A stretch of DNA of 37,422 nucleotides from Treponema sp. (GCA_009778545.1 WRJO01000006.1:1-37422), one strand, 5' to 3'; shown: positions 14,321 to 21,017, counted from the first letter of the stretch. Program-made: numbers and translations. Notes: generated by a model not told the origin, from the sequence alone.

Positions 14321-15580
14321 GAAAAGGCTCGCCTCTTTTACGTTGGCAAGGCCAAGAATGCGGGCGGTGAGCCGTTCGAGGCCGATGGCAAAACCGCCGT
14401 GGGGCGGGCAGCCGCAGCGGAGCAGGGCGGCGTAGTTCTGCATATTTTCGAGTTTCAGGCCGAAACGGGGCAGCACTTCGACAAAGGCGTCGTAATTGTG
14501 CTGACGCCGCCCGCCGGTGGTTATCTCCAGCCCCCGGAACAGCGCGTCGAAACTCATCGTGCGGTTCGCGTCCGAGGGATATGTGTAGAAGGGGCGGTAG
14601 CGGCGGGGAAATTCGTTGACGAACACCAGATCGCTTGAGTGCTGTTCTTTTGCCCACTCGCAGAGGAAGCGTTCCGCCTCGGGGTTGATGTCGAAGATCC
14701 TCGCCCCGCCGGCTTTGGCCGAAAGTTCCGAGGCGAGTTTTACCGCGTCCTCGTAGCCGATCACCGGGGCTGCCGCCACTGCTTCGCCGTTTGGCACGGA
14801 GGCGTTCCACAGCGCAAGGTCGGCGGCGTTTTTTTCGGCGACCTGGGAAAAGATATGGGCCAAAAGCCCCCGCTCCAGTTCGATAAGGTCCATTTCGGAT
14901 TCGATAAAGCCCATCTCGACATCGAGGGAGATGTATTCGTTAAGGTGGCGGGGGGTGTCGTGCTTTTCTGCGCGGTAGGCCGGGGCAACCTCGAACACCC
15001 GCTCCATGCCGCTTGCCACCATCGCTTCCTTGTAGAACTGCGGCGACTGGGCAAGGCACAGCTTTCGGTCGAAGTACTCCACCTCGAACAGCTCAGTGCC
15101 GCCTTCGGTTCCGCCCCACACCAGCTTGCTGGTCTTGATCTCGGTAAAGCCCTGTGAACGCAGCCACGCGGAGAAAGCCTCGACGATGGTCGCCTGCACG
15201 TTAAAGACCGCGCGGATTTTGGGGCTGCGGACGCTGAGCAGGCGGTTGTCAAGAATCGTCTCGATGCCGAGCTTGGCGATGTCGCCGTTAACCTGGAAGG
15301 GAAGGTCTGGCTCCGCGCGGCTCAACACTTCGATTGCGCTGACGCGGATCTCCGTGCCGCCGGGGGCTTTTTCGTTCGGGGCGGGGAAGCCTTGCACTTT
15401 TATCACGGACTCAAGGGTAATGTCGGGCTTTTCATTCAGCACAAGCTGGACGATTCCCGACCTGTCGCGGAGGATTATAAAGCACACCCCGCCCATGTCC
15501 CGAATCCTGTGCACCCAGCCGCACGCCTCTATTGATGTATCGGCCCCTTTTCCGGCTATATCTTTCGCTAAAACCCGCAT
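14291..15580 (-). CDS. aspS: Aspartyl-tRNA synthetase, archaeal-type, possibly non-discriminating
   Basis: 429 aa from ATG 15580 (MRVLAKD), chosen because GGAGG lies 10 nt upstream. The size fits the short archaeal-type AspRS rather than the ~590-aa bacterial form with its GAD insertion. The N-terminal OB fold has ACGWVHRIRDMGGVCFIILRD. Class II motifs are present: motif 2 around FEVAPAYRAEKHDTPRHLNEY and motif 3 as GCPPHGGFAIGLERL. In the anticodon-binding region it has His in GWVHR and Pro in the KAPGG loop. From family knowledge these residues go with non-discriminating enzymes, which charge both tRNA-Asp and tRNA-Asn and need GatCAB. The C-terminal RDRKRVEP is duplicated downstream. Position after the toxin-antitoxin island is probably incidental. 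Confidence 0.9.
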   Translation of the reverse strand: MRVLAKDIAGKGADTSIEACGWVHRIRDMGGVCFIILRDRSGIVQLVLNEKPDITLESVIKVQGFPAPNEKAPGGTEIRVSAIEVLSRAEPDLPFQVNGDIAKLGIETILDNRLLSVRSPKIRAVFNVQATIVEAFSAWLRSQGFTEIKTSKLVWGGTEGGTELFEVEYFDRKLCLAQSPQFYKEAMVASGMERVFEVAPAYRAEKHDTPRHLNEYISLDVEMGFIESEMDLIELERGLLAHIFSQVAEKNAADLALWNASVPNGEAVAAAPVIGYEDAVKLASELSAKAGGARIFDINPEAERFLCEWAKEQHSSDLVFVNEFPRRYRPFYTYPSDANRTMSFDALFRGLEITTGGRRQHNYDAFVEVLPRFGLKLENMQNYAALLRCGCPPHGGFAIGLERLTARILGLANVKEASLFPRDRKRVEP

Positions 15581-15627
15581 TAAAACCATGCCTCCGATAG
15601 TTACTGTACTTAAAAATCGGCGGGGGT

Positions 15628-16335
15628 TCAAGGGAAGGGGAGGGGTTTTGGGATCATTTCTTCAATGATAATTTTGATTTTGCTGATTATTATTTCTATG
15701 ATAGATTCATTGTTGATTTTTATCAGGAACAAACATGGTATTATTGCCAGCGGTAAAATATATTTGAGCATGTTATTTTCATGATTCTCCCGGGCAAATA
15801 TCACATTCGGCTTTTCTTCTTCGAATTCCTGTATTTTTGCAGTATTTTGTGTATTTTGCCGGTTTAGTATTTTCAGCGCTGCATCTTTATCTTCCGGGTC
15901 CACAAACAATAAGTAGTTGTCAATATTCGGAAAAATATCGCCGCATTGTATATTATTATTTCTCAGCAGCAAATAAACTTCAAAAACCTCATCATAATTA
16001 CCGGATGTAAAAATACAGTCATCAAAAAAAGTTTCTTCGATACAGTTTTCTATCAGGCTTATTGCCGAATTTTCATGCCGTTCATCGGTATAGAGTTCAA
16101 ATGTCTGTGCGTCGTTTAGTTTTTCATTAAAATCTTCTATTGGTATGAGTATCTCATCACGTCGTTCTCTTGTTTCCCTGAACATTTTTTCGACGCCTCC
16201 TCTTCCTCCCCCAAAACTCCAGTTTACAAAAATGTGGATTTTAATACTTGTTACCGGAATATTGTTTTTTACCAGAAGATCTTTTATGGCAACAATCCTG
16301 TGTTTCTTTGGCGACTGATATACCATCTTCTCCAT
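15628..16335 (-). CDS. Unknown protein with two DUF2007-like repeats and a C-terminal membrane segment
   Basis: 235 aa from ATG 16335 (MEKMVYQSPKKHRI). Residues ~4-75 look like a DUF2007-type (putative signal-transducing) ferredoxin-like fold: a chain of HRIVAIKDLLVKNNIPVTSI and then ELYTDERHENSAISLI. A second, similar unit spans ~85-150 (CIFTSGNYDEVFEVYLLLRNNNIQ ... NYLLFVDPEDKDAALKIL). A hydrophobic segment (LPLAIIPCLFLIK) follows near 205-218, then a short tail. The gene is AT-rich. It starts 4 bp after the stop of the DUF3791 gene, so the two are probably coupled. The long upstream frame is spurious because it overlaps DUF3791. Function is unknown; the domain reading is tentative. Confidence 0.6.
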   Translation of the reverse strand: MEKMVYQSPKKHRIVAIKDLLVKNNIPVTSIKIHIFVNWSFGGGRGGVEKMFRETRERRDEILIPIEDFNEKLNDAQTFELYTDERHENSAISLIENCIEETFFDDCIFTSGNYDEVFEVYLLLRNNNIQCGDIFPNIDNYLLFVDPEDKDAALKILNRQNTQNTAKIQEFEEEKPNVIFARENHENNMLKYILPLAIIPCLFLIKINNESIIEIIISKIKIIIEEMIPKPLPFP

Positions 16336-16339
16336 AGGT

Positions 16340-16555
16340 TTATTGTATACTATCTTCCTTACGGTAGGAAATGAATTCGTCAATATCTGCGATAATGTAT
16401 TGCGGGCCGGTGGTATGCAGGGAATCATAACAGGCTACAATATATTGCGGAATTTCGTATTGGTTAAACAGCTTAATAACCTCTCTGCCATTTAATTTAC
16501 GAGCGGTTTTATATATTTCTATGCAATGCACCAGGAATTTGGTTTCATTGTCCAT
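16340..16555 (-). CDS. DUF3791-family small protein
   Basis: 71 aa. The sequence ETKFLVHCIEIYKTARKLNG, then YEIPQYIVACYDSLHTTGPQYI, then DIDEFISYRK follows the DUF3791 pattern: helix, hydrophobic core, (Y/F)-I-x-x-(C/S)-Y-x-x-L-H-T, and D-I-D-E-x-I. It is clearly paralogous to the protein at 17058-17282, with the same Y/S-C-Y-D-x-L-H-T and G/A-D-I-D-E-F-I-S motifs. SD GGAGG lies 10 nt upstream of ATG 16555. In other genomes DUF3791 genes usually accompany a DUF3990 ADP-ribosyltransferase-like gene; this copy instead precedes the DUF2007-like gene by 4 bp and may be an orphan. AT-rich, in the accessory island. Confidence 0.72.
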   Translation of the reverse strand: MDNETKFLVHCIEIYKTARKLNGREVIKLFNQYEIPQYIVACYDSLHTTGPQYIIADIDEFISYRKEDSIQ

Positions 16556-16648
16556 GCTATGCTTCCTCCGAGGTCATGGCAATTTGCGGCAAATTGGGTG
16601 CCTGACACCCAAGCGTCGGCCATGCCTCACACAGAGGCACAGAGAGAA
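16556..16648. other. Short gap with two overlapping hairpins and a repeat remnant
   Basis: CAATTTG-CGG-CAAATTG (16580-16596) and TTGGGTG-CCTGA-CACCCAA (16594-16612) are mutually exclusive hairpins. They lie after the truncated toxin stop on the minus strand; no T run follows, so termination is doubtful. TCACACAGAGGCACAGAGAG at about 16626-16645 is a degraded copy of the interspersed CACGCAGAGGCGCAGAG repeat. Confidence 0.5.
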
Positions 16649-16810
16649 TTATAAATGCTTGGGCAAATCCCATGAAGCCCTTAATATACGATAAATGGAT
16701 ATTTGCTTTTTTTCTTCGTCGATTTTATAAAATACAAAATAATTGCCAACTAACATACGGCGGTATTCAATATTTTCCGGATATTCAGAATATATTTCAA
16801 TTACTTTCAT
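16649..16810 (-). pseudogene. N-terminally truncated RelE/ParE-type toxin
   Basis: The frame encodes about 53 residues from ATG 16810 (MKVIEIYSEYPENIEYRRML). EYRRMLVGNYFVFYKIDEEKKQISIYRILRASWDLPKHL is the C-terminal half of a RelE/ParE toxin (strands, then the basic R-I-L-x-x-x-x-D end). The N-terminal ~40 residues that normally form the two helices are absent. The start overlaps the antitoxin stop in the usual way (ATGAAAGTAATTGA), so the deletion seems to have removed codons just after the start and left the junction intact. It may be inactive or may still bind antitoxin. Alternatively it is a separate short protein. Confidence 0.65.
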
Positions 16811-17000
16811 TCCAAAATTCGTTCTCATCAAGCCACACAGCATTTGGTTTAACTGCTTCGCGTTCAGCTTCAATTAGCTTTTCTGTAAAATAAGCAGATT
16901 GTGCTTTTTGTGATAGGTAATCTACATAATGTACCGCTTCTTCAAATAAAGAATGGGGTAATGTTTCAGCTTTTCTTATTAATAATTCCGTGTCCAGCAT
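16797..17000 (-). CDS. DUF2281-like antitoxin of a RelE/ParE module
   Basis: 67 aa from ATG 17000. The SD AGGAGG is 7 nt upstream, so the longer frame is rejected. LLIRKAETLPHSLFEEAVHYVDYL matches the L-P-x-x-x-x-x-x-V-x-x-(F/Y)-V-x-(F/Y)-L core of DUF2281-type antitoxins. The C-terminal tail AVWLDENEFWNE is the kind that wraps the toxin. The next frame is a truncated RelE/ParE toxin, overlapping by 14 bp. The antitoxin looks intact while its toxin is not, a common decay state of such modules. DNA binding and autoregulation are expected for the family, but no clear operator is seen upstream in the 57-bp gap to the DUF3791 gene. Confidence 0.65.
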   Translation of the reverse strand: MLDTELLIRKAETLPHSLFEEAVHYVDYLSQKAQSAYFTEKLIEAEREAVKPNAVWLDENEFWNESN

Positions 17001-17057
17001 AAAATTGCCTCCTGTATATAATATACCAGTTTTCAAATTGTTTGTAAAACGATTTGG

Positions 17058-17282
17058 TTAAAAAAGTTCTTTTTCTTCTATATTATCCCGGCAGGAAATG
17101 AATTCGTCAATATCGCCAACTAGATATAGTCTTCCGAATGTGTGGAGAACGTCATAGCAAGAGCCAATGTAATCGAATACTTTGTATTTTAGAAATACAT
17201 CAAGGGCCGCTTTTCCGCTCAGGCTGTGTGCCGCTTTATAACTTTCCAGACAAAAGACCTTAAAGGCCAGTAGTTTTTCCAT
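17058..17282 (-). CDS. DUF3791-family protein, third gene of the DUF3990 operon
   Basis: 74 aa from ATG 17282 (MEKLLAFKVFCLESYKAAH). The long frame adds residues that overlap the preceding gene. It has the DUF3791 motifs FDYIGSCYDVLHTFGRLYLVGDIDEFIS. It starts 1 bp after the stop of the preceding gene, so the three genes 18013-17058 are one translationally coupled unit. From family knowledge DUF3791 proteins are routinely encoded with DUF3990 ADP-ribosyltransferase-like proteins, where an antitoxin or immunity role is plausible but, to my knowledge, not settled. The paralogue at 16340-16555 shows the gene has duplicated within this island. Confidence 0.75.
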   Translation of the reverse strand: MEKLLAFKVFCLESYKAAHSLSGKAALDVFLKYKVFDYIGSCYDVLHTFGRLYLVGDIDEFISCRDNIEEKELF

Positions 17283-17283
17283 G

Positions 17284-17520
17284 CTAACACTCCGGCAGTT
17301 CAAAGGTACCGGTGTTCAGCTCTTCTTCAAAAAGCTGAAACAGTTTTTCTGCACTGTAATGCCACACCTTTGTCCTTTCATCGTCAAGTAAAAAATACAA
17401 TTGGGAACCATAGAGCCGGGAAAACGCTTCGTCCTGGGACATTCCTTTTCTTTCAATAATTTTTTGCATAAGGGCGGTTACAATAATGGGAAGTATTGCC
17501 TCGAATTTTGCTTTATCCAT
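17284..17520 (-). CDS. Small helical protein, middle gene of the DUF3990 operon
   Basis: 78 aa from ATG 17520 (MDKAKFEAILPIIVTALMQKI). Its start overlaps the end of the DUF3990 gene by 8 bp. It has a helix-rich sequence: a hydrophobic N-terminal helix, a KGMSQDEAFSRLYGSQLYFLLDDERTKVWHYS segment, and a C-terminal amphipathic helix LFQLFEEELNTGTF. The S-x-x-E-A-x-x-x-(F/L)-Y-x-S-x-(L/T)-Y-x-x-L-x-D-x-x-(T/S)-x-x-(W/Y) pattern is what I recall of small DUF3791-associated proteins. It probably forms a complex with, or neutralises, the ADP-ribosyltransferase-fold protein. Function is inferred only from its location. Confidence 0.65.
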   Translation of the reverse strand: MDKAKFEAILPIIVTALMQKIIERKGMSQDEAFSRLYGSQLYFLLDDERTKVWHYSAEKLFQLFEEELNTGTFELPEC

Positions 17521-18013
17521 CAGCCTGTCCTTCAATGTGTTCATAGCCAGTGTAGACACAATACCGCAAAGCTTTAACGGTATGAAAAAGAAATTGGTCG
17601 AAAATTCGTTCAACTTTTAAACGGATGATGGCTTCTGCCTCGGAGTAGGCCCCGGCTTCAAACAACTGTATTGTACTGTATACATTATCATTGGCTACCG
17701 GTCCAATAGCCAGATCATACCTGGCACCGGTTTCTTTTCCGCTTCGGCATGCGGTGACAAAATGCAGCCATTCCGGGCTGGGCGAATCAAAGCGGATAAT
17801 ATCCAGCTCTTGTACCGCTTTATCCATGTCAAATTCATATAAACTGATTATTTCTTTGGAAGAATTCCTCACCTGCTTAATCCTTCGTGCCCACCTTATT
17901 GCTTGCTCATGGGATGAAGTCGTATAAAACCCTTCTCCAAAATCCAACATGCGGTTGGCGGCGATAATTTTGGGTTCTGCTACGGCAGTATCACTGCCAT
18001 GGTAGAGGATCAT
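17513..18013 (-). CDS. DUF3990 protein, ADP-ribosyltransferase fold, putative toxin
   Basis: 166 aa. The N-terminus MILYHGSDTAVAEPKII fits the first strand of DUF3990/ART-clan proteins (LYHGS/T carries the NAD-contacting His). DFGEGFYTTSSHEQAIRWARR supplies the second-strand F-G-x-G-F-Y-x-T motif, and YSTIQLFEAG sits where the catalytic-strand region is expected. Residues 80-135 contain YEFDMDKAVQELDIIRFDSPSPEWLHFVTACR and DLAIGPVANDNVY, both characteristic of DUF3990. By family knowledge these belong to the ADP-ribosyltransferase superfamily. It is the first of three tightly coupled genes, arranged like a toxin with two small partners. Target and activity cannot be read from sequence. Confidence 0.78.
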   Translation of the reverse strand: MILYHGSDTAVAEPKIIAANRMLDFGEGFYTTSSHEQAIRWARRIKQVRNSSKEIISLYEFDMDKAVQELDIIRFDSPSPEWLHFVTACRSGKETGARYDLAIGPVANDNVYSTIQLFEAGAYSEAEAIIRLKVERIFDQFLFHTVKALRYCVYTGYEHIEGQADG

Positions 18014-18081
18014 TGCTGAACGTAGTATATAATAGAGGGGTAAATATTGCCAGAGGCTTAAGCATTTACCTTCTAATATTT

Positions 18082-18121
18082 CACGCAGAGGCGCAGAGAA
18101 CGCAGAGAACGCAAAGAAGGG
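18082..18121 (+). repeat. Interspersed repeat copy (forward)
   Basis: CACGCAGAGGCGCAGAGAAC followed by a second GCAGAGAACGCAAAG unit. It lies between the divergent DUF3990 operon and the relB-like gene. Other copies are at 16626, 18885, 25446, 25627, 26598 and 26731-26839. Confidence 0.8.
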
Positions 18122-18171
18122 CGTGTAGTATTCAGGCGGCGCGGTTTCAGGAAAAAATTAATGTCAGGATG

Positions 18172-18200
18172 TTGAAATTATCGTGATAATTTGCTATCAT
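18172..18200 (+). promoter_or_regulatory. Promoter with internal palindromic operator for the RelB/toxin pair
   Basis: TTGAAA (18172-18177), 17 bp, then TATCAT (18195-18200). The spacer contains a perfect 6-2-6 palindrome ATTATC-GT-GATAAT (18177-18190), and TATCAT is repeated directly after the -10. RelB-type antitoxins autoregulate by binding such sites, so this is a good candidate operator. Confidence 0.6.
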
Positions 18201-18218
18201 TATCATAAGGTGCTAATT

Positions 18219-18524
18219 ATGGTCAGTGAAAAATCAAATGTAAATGTCAAAATTGATACGGACGTAAAAGAGCTTGCTACACATCTTTTGGAGCGCATGG
18301 GCCTGGATCAGACAACCGCGATAGATATCTTTTATAGGCAGATAATAGCGGAGCGGCGTCTGCCGTTCCAACCCATTGTTGCCCAAACTTACAGCGAACA
18401 GGTGCTTGACATTATCAAACGCAAGGACATTCCGCATAAGGCTGTTGAGGTAAACCCGGACGGCCATATAATTGTTGATAAGGATAAAGACCCCGAACTC
18501 TACGATTGGGCAGTGAATGGGTAA
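18219..18524 (+). CDS. RelB/DinJ-family antitoxin
   Basis: 101 aa from ATG 18219, with AAGG 8 nt upstream. NVNVKIDTDVKELATHLLERMGLDQTTAIDIFYRQIIAERRLPF is the ribbon-helix-helix DNA-binding domain of RelB/DinJ: a V-x-V-K-I-D strand, a G-L-x-x-x-x-A-I-x-x-F helix, then L-P-F. The C-terminal half (VEVNPDGHIIVDKDKDPELYDW) is an acidic tail that would contact the toxin. The stop overlaps the next start (TAATG), giving coupling. Preceded by a promoter with a palindrome. The partner is not a RelE/YafQ toxin as usual but a PemK/MazF-like protein. Confidence 0.8.
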   Translation: MVSEKSNVNVKIDTDVKELATHLLERMGLDQTTAIDIFYRQIIAERRLPFQPIVAQTYSEQVLDIIKRKDIPHKAVEVNPDGHIIVDKDKDPELYDWAVNG

Positions 18525-18850
18525 TGAATATATTTGATATTTTCATTGCCTACATTTCGTGGGGAAGCGAGGGCAAGAAACGTCCTGTCCTTATATTAGA
18601 GCAACAGCCAATGGTTATTAATGTGTTTAATATTACAACGCAATATGAAAATAAGAGCGAAGCTATTCGGAGTAAATACTTCAAAATAAACGACTGGCAG
18701 AAGGCGGGGCTCGACAAGCAATCGTATATTGATACGAATGTTGTTCGGGACTTGCCGCCAAGTGCATTGGATGGGAAAACGGCAATAGGCAAACTAACCG
18801 AATACGACGTGCAAAAGTTCCTTGAGTTCTTAACAAAACAAGATGGATGA
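18524..18850 (+). CDS. PemK/MazF-like toxin
   Basis: 108 aa from ATG 18524, overlapping the antitoxin stop. FIAYISWGSEGKKRPVLILEQ matches the first loop and strand of the PemK/MazF fold (x-G-x-K-R-P-V-L-(I/V)-L), where the Arg contacts RNA. INVFNITTQ follows, and IDTNVVRDLPPSALDGKTAIGKLTEYDVQKFLEFL corresponds to the C-terminal strand and helix (the T-x-x-(I/V)-R motif followed by a G-x-L helix). MazF-like proteins are ribosome-independent endoribonucleases. The sequence is divergent, so activity is not certain. Pairing with RelB rather than MazE/PemI would be a hybrid module. Confidence 0.68.
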   Translation: MNIFDIFIAYISWGSEGKKRPVLILEQQPMVINVFNITTQYENKSEAIRSKYFKINDWQKAGLDKQSYIDTNVVRDLPPSALDGKTAIGKLTEYDVQKFLEFLTKQDG

Positions 18851-18884
18851 CATGCTTTGCGTTATCCGATATATCCTCCCTCTC

Positions 18885-18972
18885 CCTCTGCGTCCTCTGC
18901 GTCCTCTGCGCCTCCGCGTGATGAATTATCGAGTACCTCCTCCGCGCCTTGGCGTGAGAAATTATCGAGTAA
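18885..18972 (-). repeat. Interspersed repeat, two tandem units (reverse orientation)
   Basis: Two head-to-tail units, each ending GA(T)GAATTATCGAGTA: the first is CCTCTGCGTCCTCTGCGCCT plus GCGTGATGAATTATCGAGTA, the second is CCTCCGCGCCTTGGCGTGAG plus AAATTATCGAGTA. They lie between the toxin stop and the acyl-CoA ligase stop. They fill the 126-bp intergenic gap; no gene is present. Confidence 0.8.
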
Positions 18973-18976
18973 ACCC

Positions 18977-20878
18977 CTACCTATACAGCCCGCGAATCTC
19001 CCTGGCGTAGAGCGCCGAGATGCGGTGGCGCATAAGGTCCTGCTTGGCGGAAAGTTCCCTGCCCATTTCAAACGGCTTTGTCAGCAGGGCGAATTTGTAA
19101 ATCCGCTCGAATGGTTTAAAGCCGGTTTTGGCATTGATGCGTTCGCTCAGTTCGGATGCGATAAGCTCGTTGATTTCCGGCTGCTGCAATAACAGTTCGT
19201 AGTCGACAATGGGAATGCTGTGCTCTTCGGCAAAGGCCATGATCGCCTCCTGCCGGGGAACGATAAGGGCGGCGAGGTATTTCTGATCCTGGCCCACCAC
19301 CATGCAGTGCAATATGCTGGGGCTTTCGCGCATGGTTTGCTCCAGGGGAACCGGTTCGACGTTTTCGCCGCCCCGCAGCACGATCGTGTCTTTGGCGCGT
19401 CCTGTTATGCGCAATTCGTTGTCGTGGGTAAGCATGCCGATGTCGCCGGTGTTGAGCCAGCCGTCTTCGCTCAGTACTGCGGCGGTGGCTTCGGGGTTAT
19501 TATAATAGCCCTTCATCACCTGCCTGCCCCGGACGTAGATAAGCCCGTTGCGGCCCGGCGGCAGGGAATTGCCGTTCCTGTCAACAATTTTCGCTTCGGT
19601 TTCAAGCAGCAATTGGCCGATGGTTCCCCGCCGCGAACGCTTGTACTGCCGCACGCTGATAAGGGGGGCAGTCTCGGTAAGGCCGTAGCCCTCCTGCAAA
19701 CGGAATCCCGCCGAATTGAAAAACATGTCCACCCGCGCAGGCAGGCTGCCCCCGCCGGAAATTGCCGTTTTGAAACGGCCGCCCAGCCGCCGCTTTATCC
19801 GGTTGAACACCAACGCCTGGGCAAGGCCCCTGCCCGGCAGCAGCAGCAGCCAGGGAAAAAAGCCGATAACCGAATCCAGCAGGCGGATGCGGCCCCGGAA
19901 ATTGGGCAAAAGGCCGAAAGTCAAATCCCTGAAATAGGTGTACATCATCGAGAGGGAAACGGCCAGATCAAAAAGCTTTTTGGTAAAGCCACGCTTGACG
20001 TTTCGGGTGATGCCGTCCATGATCGCCTCCCAAACGCGGGGAACGCTGACCATCCAGTGCGGCTTTATCGCCGGAAAATCCGCCATCAGCACCGATGAAA
20101 TGGGTTTGGAATAGGCAATGCTGTTCTGGTAATAAAAAATAATGTATTCCATTTCCCGTTCGTACACATGCCAGACCGGCAGCACGGAAAGCCAGATGTC
20201 GGCGGGCTTAAGATCAAGCACCAGAACAAACGACGGCAGTTGGCAGAGGAAGTTGCGGTGGCTGAGCATGACGCCCTTGGGCTTGCCCGTCGTGCCGGAC
20301 GTAAAAATTATCGTGGCGGTATCCTCTTCCTCCCCCAGGTCCATTTCCGCCTCGGCGCCGCCGGGATGCATGGCTTCGCTCTTTTGCCCAAGGGCGATAA
20401 CGCTGGCAAAGTAATGCACCGTTACGCCAGCCGCCGCCGCCGCGTCTTCGGTTTCCCGGTCCACCGGGTCAAAGGTTACCAGGGTTTTCAGTTCGGGCAG
20501 TTCCGGCTTGCAGGACAGAATTTTCAGCGCCTGTTTCTGATTTTCGGCAAAAGAAAGCCGGCATTTGGTGAAGCCCAGGATGTAGGCAAGCTCCTGAACA
20601 GTCGTGTCGCCGCCCCTCGGCACGTCCGCCGCGCCAAGGGTAAGGATTCCAAAATCGGTGACCATCCACTCATGGCGGTTGTCGGAAATCAGCCCGACAT
20701 TGTCAAAGCGGGCGACGCCAAGCTCCTTAAGCCCGGCGGCAAGGAAGCACATCTCCTCGTAAAACTGCCGGTAGCTTTTCGATCTGAAAGCGCCGGAAGG
20801 ATCTTTATAGTACTGGATAGCAATTTCAGGGCTTTCTTTGGCCCTTGTCCTCAGCATCAGCGGCAGGGTCTTTTCCAT
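18977..20878 (-). CDS. Long-chain fatty-acid--CoA ligase (AMP-forming)
   Basis: 633 aa, typical for bacterial long-chain acyl-CoA synthetases of the AMP-binding superfamily. It activates fatty acids to acyl-CoA through an acyl-adenylate. Motifs in order: the P-loop TIIFTSGTTGKPKGVMLSHR at ~185-205; GYGLTETAPLIS at ~395; NTGDIGMLTHDNELRITGR at ~475-495; and IVLRGGENVEP, which carries the hinge and Gly-rich turn. The C-terminal AKQDLMRHRI holds a lysine near the expected catalytic position. SD GGAGG lies 6 nt upstream of ATG. A strong promoter (20920-20948) and a palindrome at its start region suggest regulation. No other fatty-acid gene adjoins it. Confidence 0.92.
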   Translation of the reverse strand: MEKTLPLMLRTRAKESPEIAIQYYKDPSGAFRSKSYRQFYEEMCFLAAGLKELGVARFDNVGLISDNRHEWMVTDFGILTLGAADVPRGGDTTVQELAYILGFTKCRLSFAENQKQALKILSCKPELPELKTLVTFDPVDRETEDAAAAAGVTVHYFASVIALGQKSEAMHPGGAEAEMDLGEEEDTATIIFTSGTTGKPKGVMLSHRNFLCQLPSFVLVLDLKPADIWLSVLPVWHVYEREMEYIIFYYQNSIAYSKPISSVLMADFPAIKPHWMVSVPRVWEAIMDGITRNVKRGFTKKLFDLAVSLSMMYTYFRDLTFGLLPNFRGRIRLLDSVIGFFPWLLLLPGRGLAQALVFNRIKRRLGGRFKTAISGGGSLPARVDMFFNSAGFRLQEGYGLTETAPLISVRQYKRSRRGTIGQLLLETEAKIVDRNGNSLPPGRNGLIYVRGRQVMKGYYNNPEATAAVLSEDGWLNTGDIGMLTHDNELRITGRAKDTIVLRGGENVEPVPLEQTMRESPSILHCMVVGQDQKYLAALIVPRQEAIMAFAEEHSIPIVDYELLLQQPEINELIASELSERINAKTGFKPFERIYKFALLTKPFEMGRELSAKQDLMRHRISALYAREIRGLYR

Positions 20879-20897
20879 GCCGAACCTCCATTTATCG

Positions 20898-20920
20898 TGA
20901 CAAAATACAATATAGTGTCA
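20898..20920. promoter_or_regulatory. Possible operator at the acyl-CoA ligase start region
   Basis: An imperfect 10-3-10 palindrome, TGACAAAATA-CAA-TATAGTGTCA (8 of 10 arm positions pair), lies just downstream of the ligase -10, over the expected transcription start. It is a plausible site for a TetR-type or FadR-like repressor; no regulator gene is in the window. Confidence 0.4.
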
Positions 20921-20948
20921 TAATAGATAATTTCGATTTTTTTTTCAA
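20920..20948 (-). promoter_or_regulatory. Promoter of the acyl-CoA ligase gene
   Basis: On the minus strand TTGAAA (20948-20943), 17 bp including an A tract, then TATTAT (20925-20920), about 40 bp upstream of ATG 20878. The A-rich spacer is typical of strong promoters. Confidence 0.6.
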
Positions 20949-20974
20949 GCGGGAAGAAAGATAATCGGGAAAAC

Positions 20975-21017
20975 AAAAAAAACCCCCCGGGAAAAGGAGG
21001 TGAGGAAACCCGGGAGG
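20975..21017 (-). terminator. Intrinsic terminator of the small RNA
   Basis: On the minus strand CCTCCCGGG (21017-21009) pairs with CCCGGGGGG (20991-20983) over 9 bp including one T-G pair, followed directly by eight T (20982-20975). The loop is 17 nt. This is the clearest intrinsic terminator in the window. Confidence 0.85.

Noticed and set aside
16580-16612. Intrinsic terminator after the truncated toxin
   Set aside because: Hairpins are present but lack a T run on either strand.
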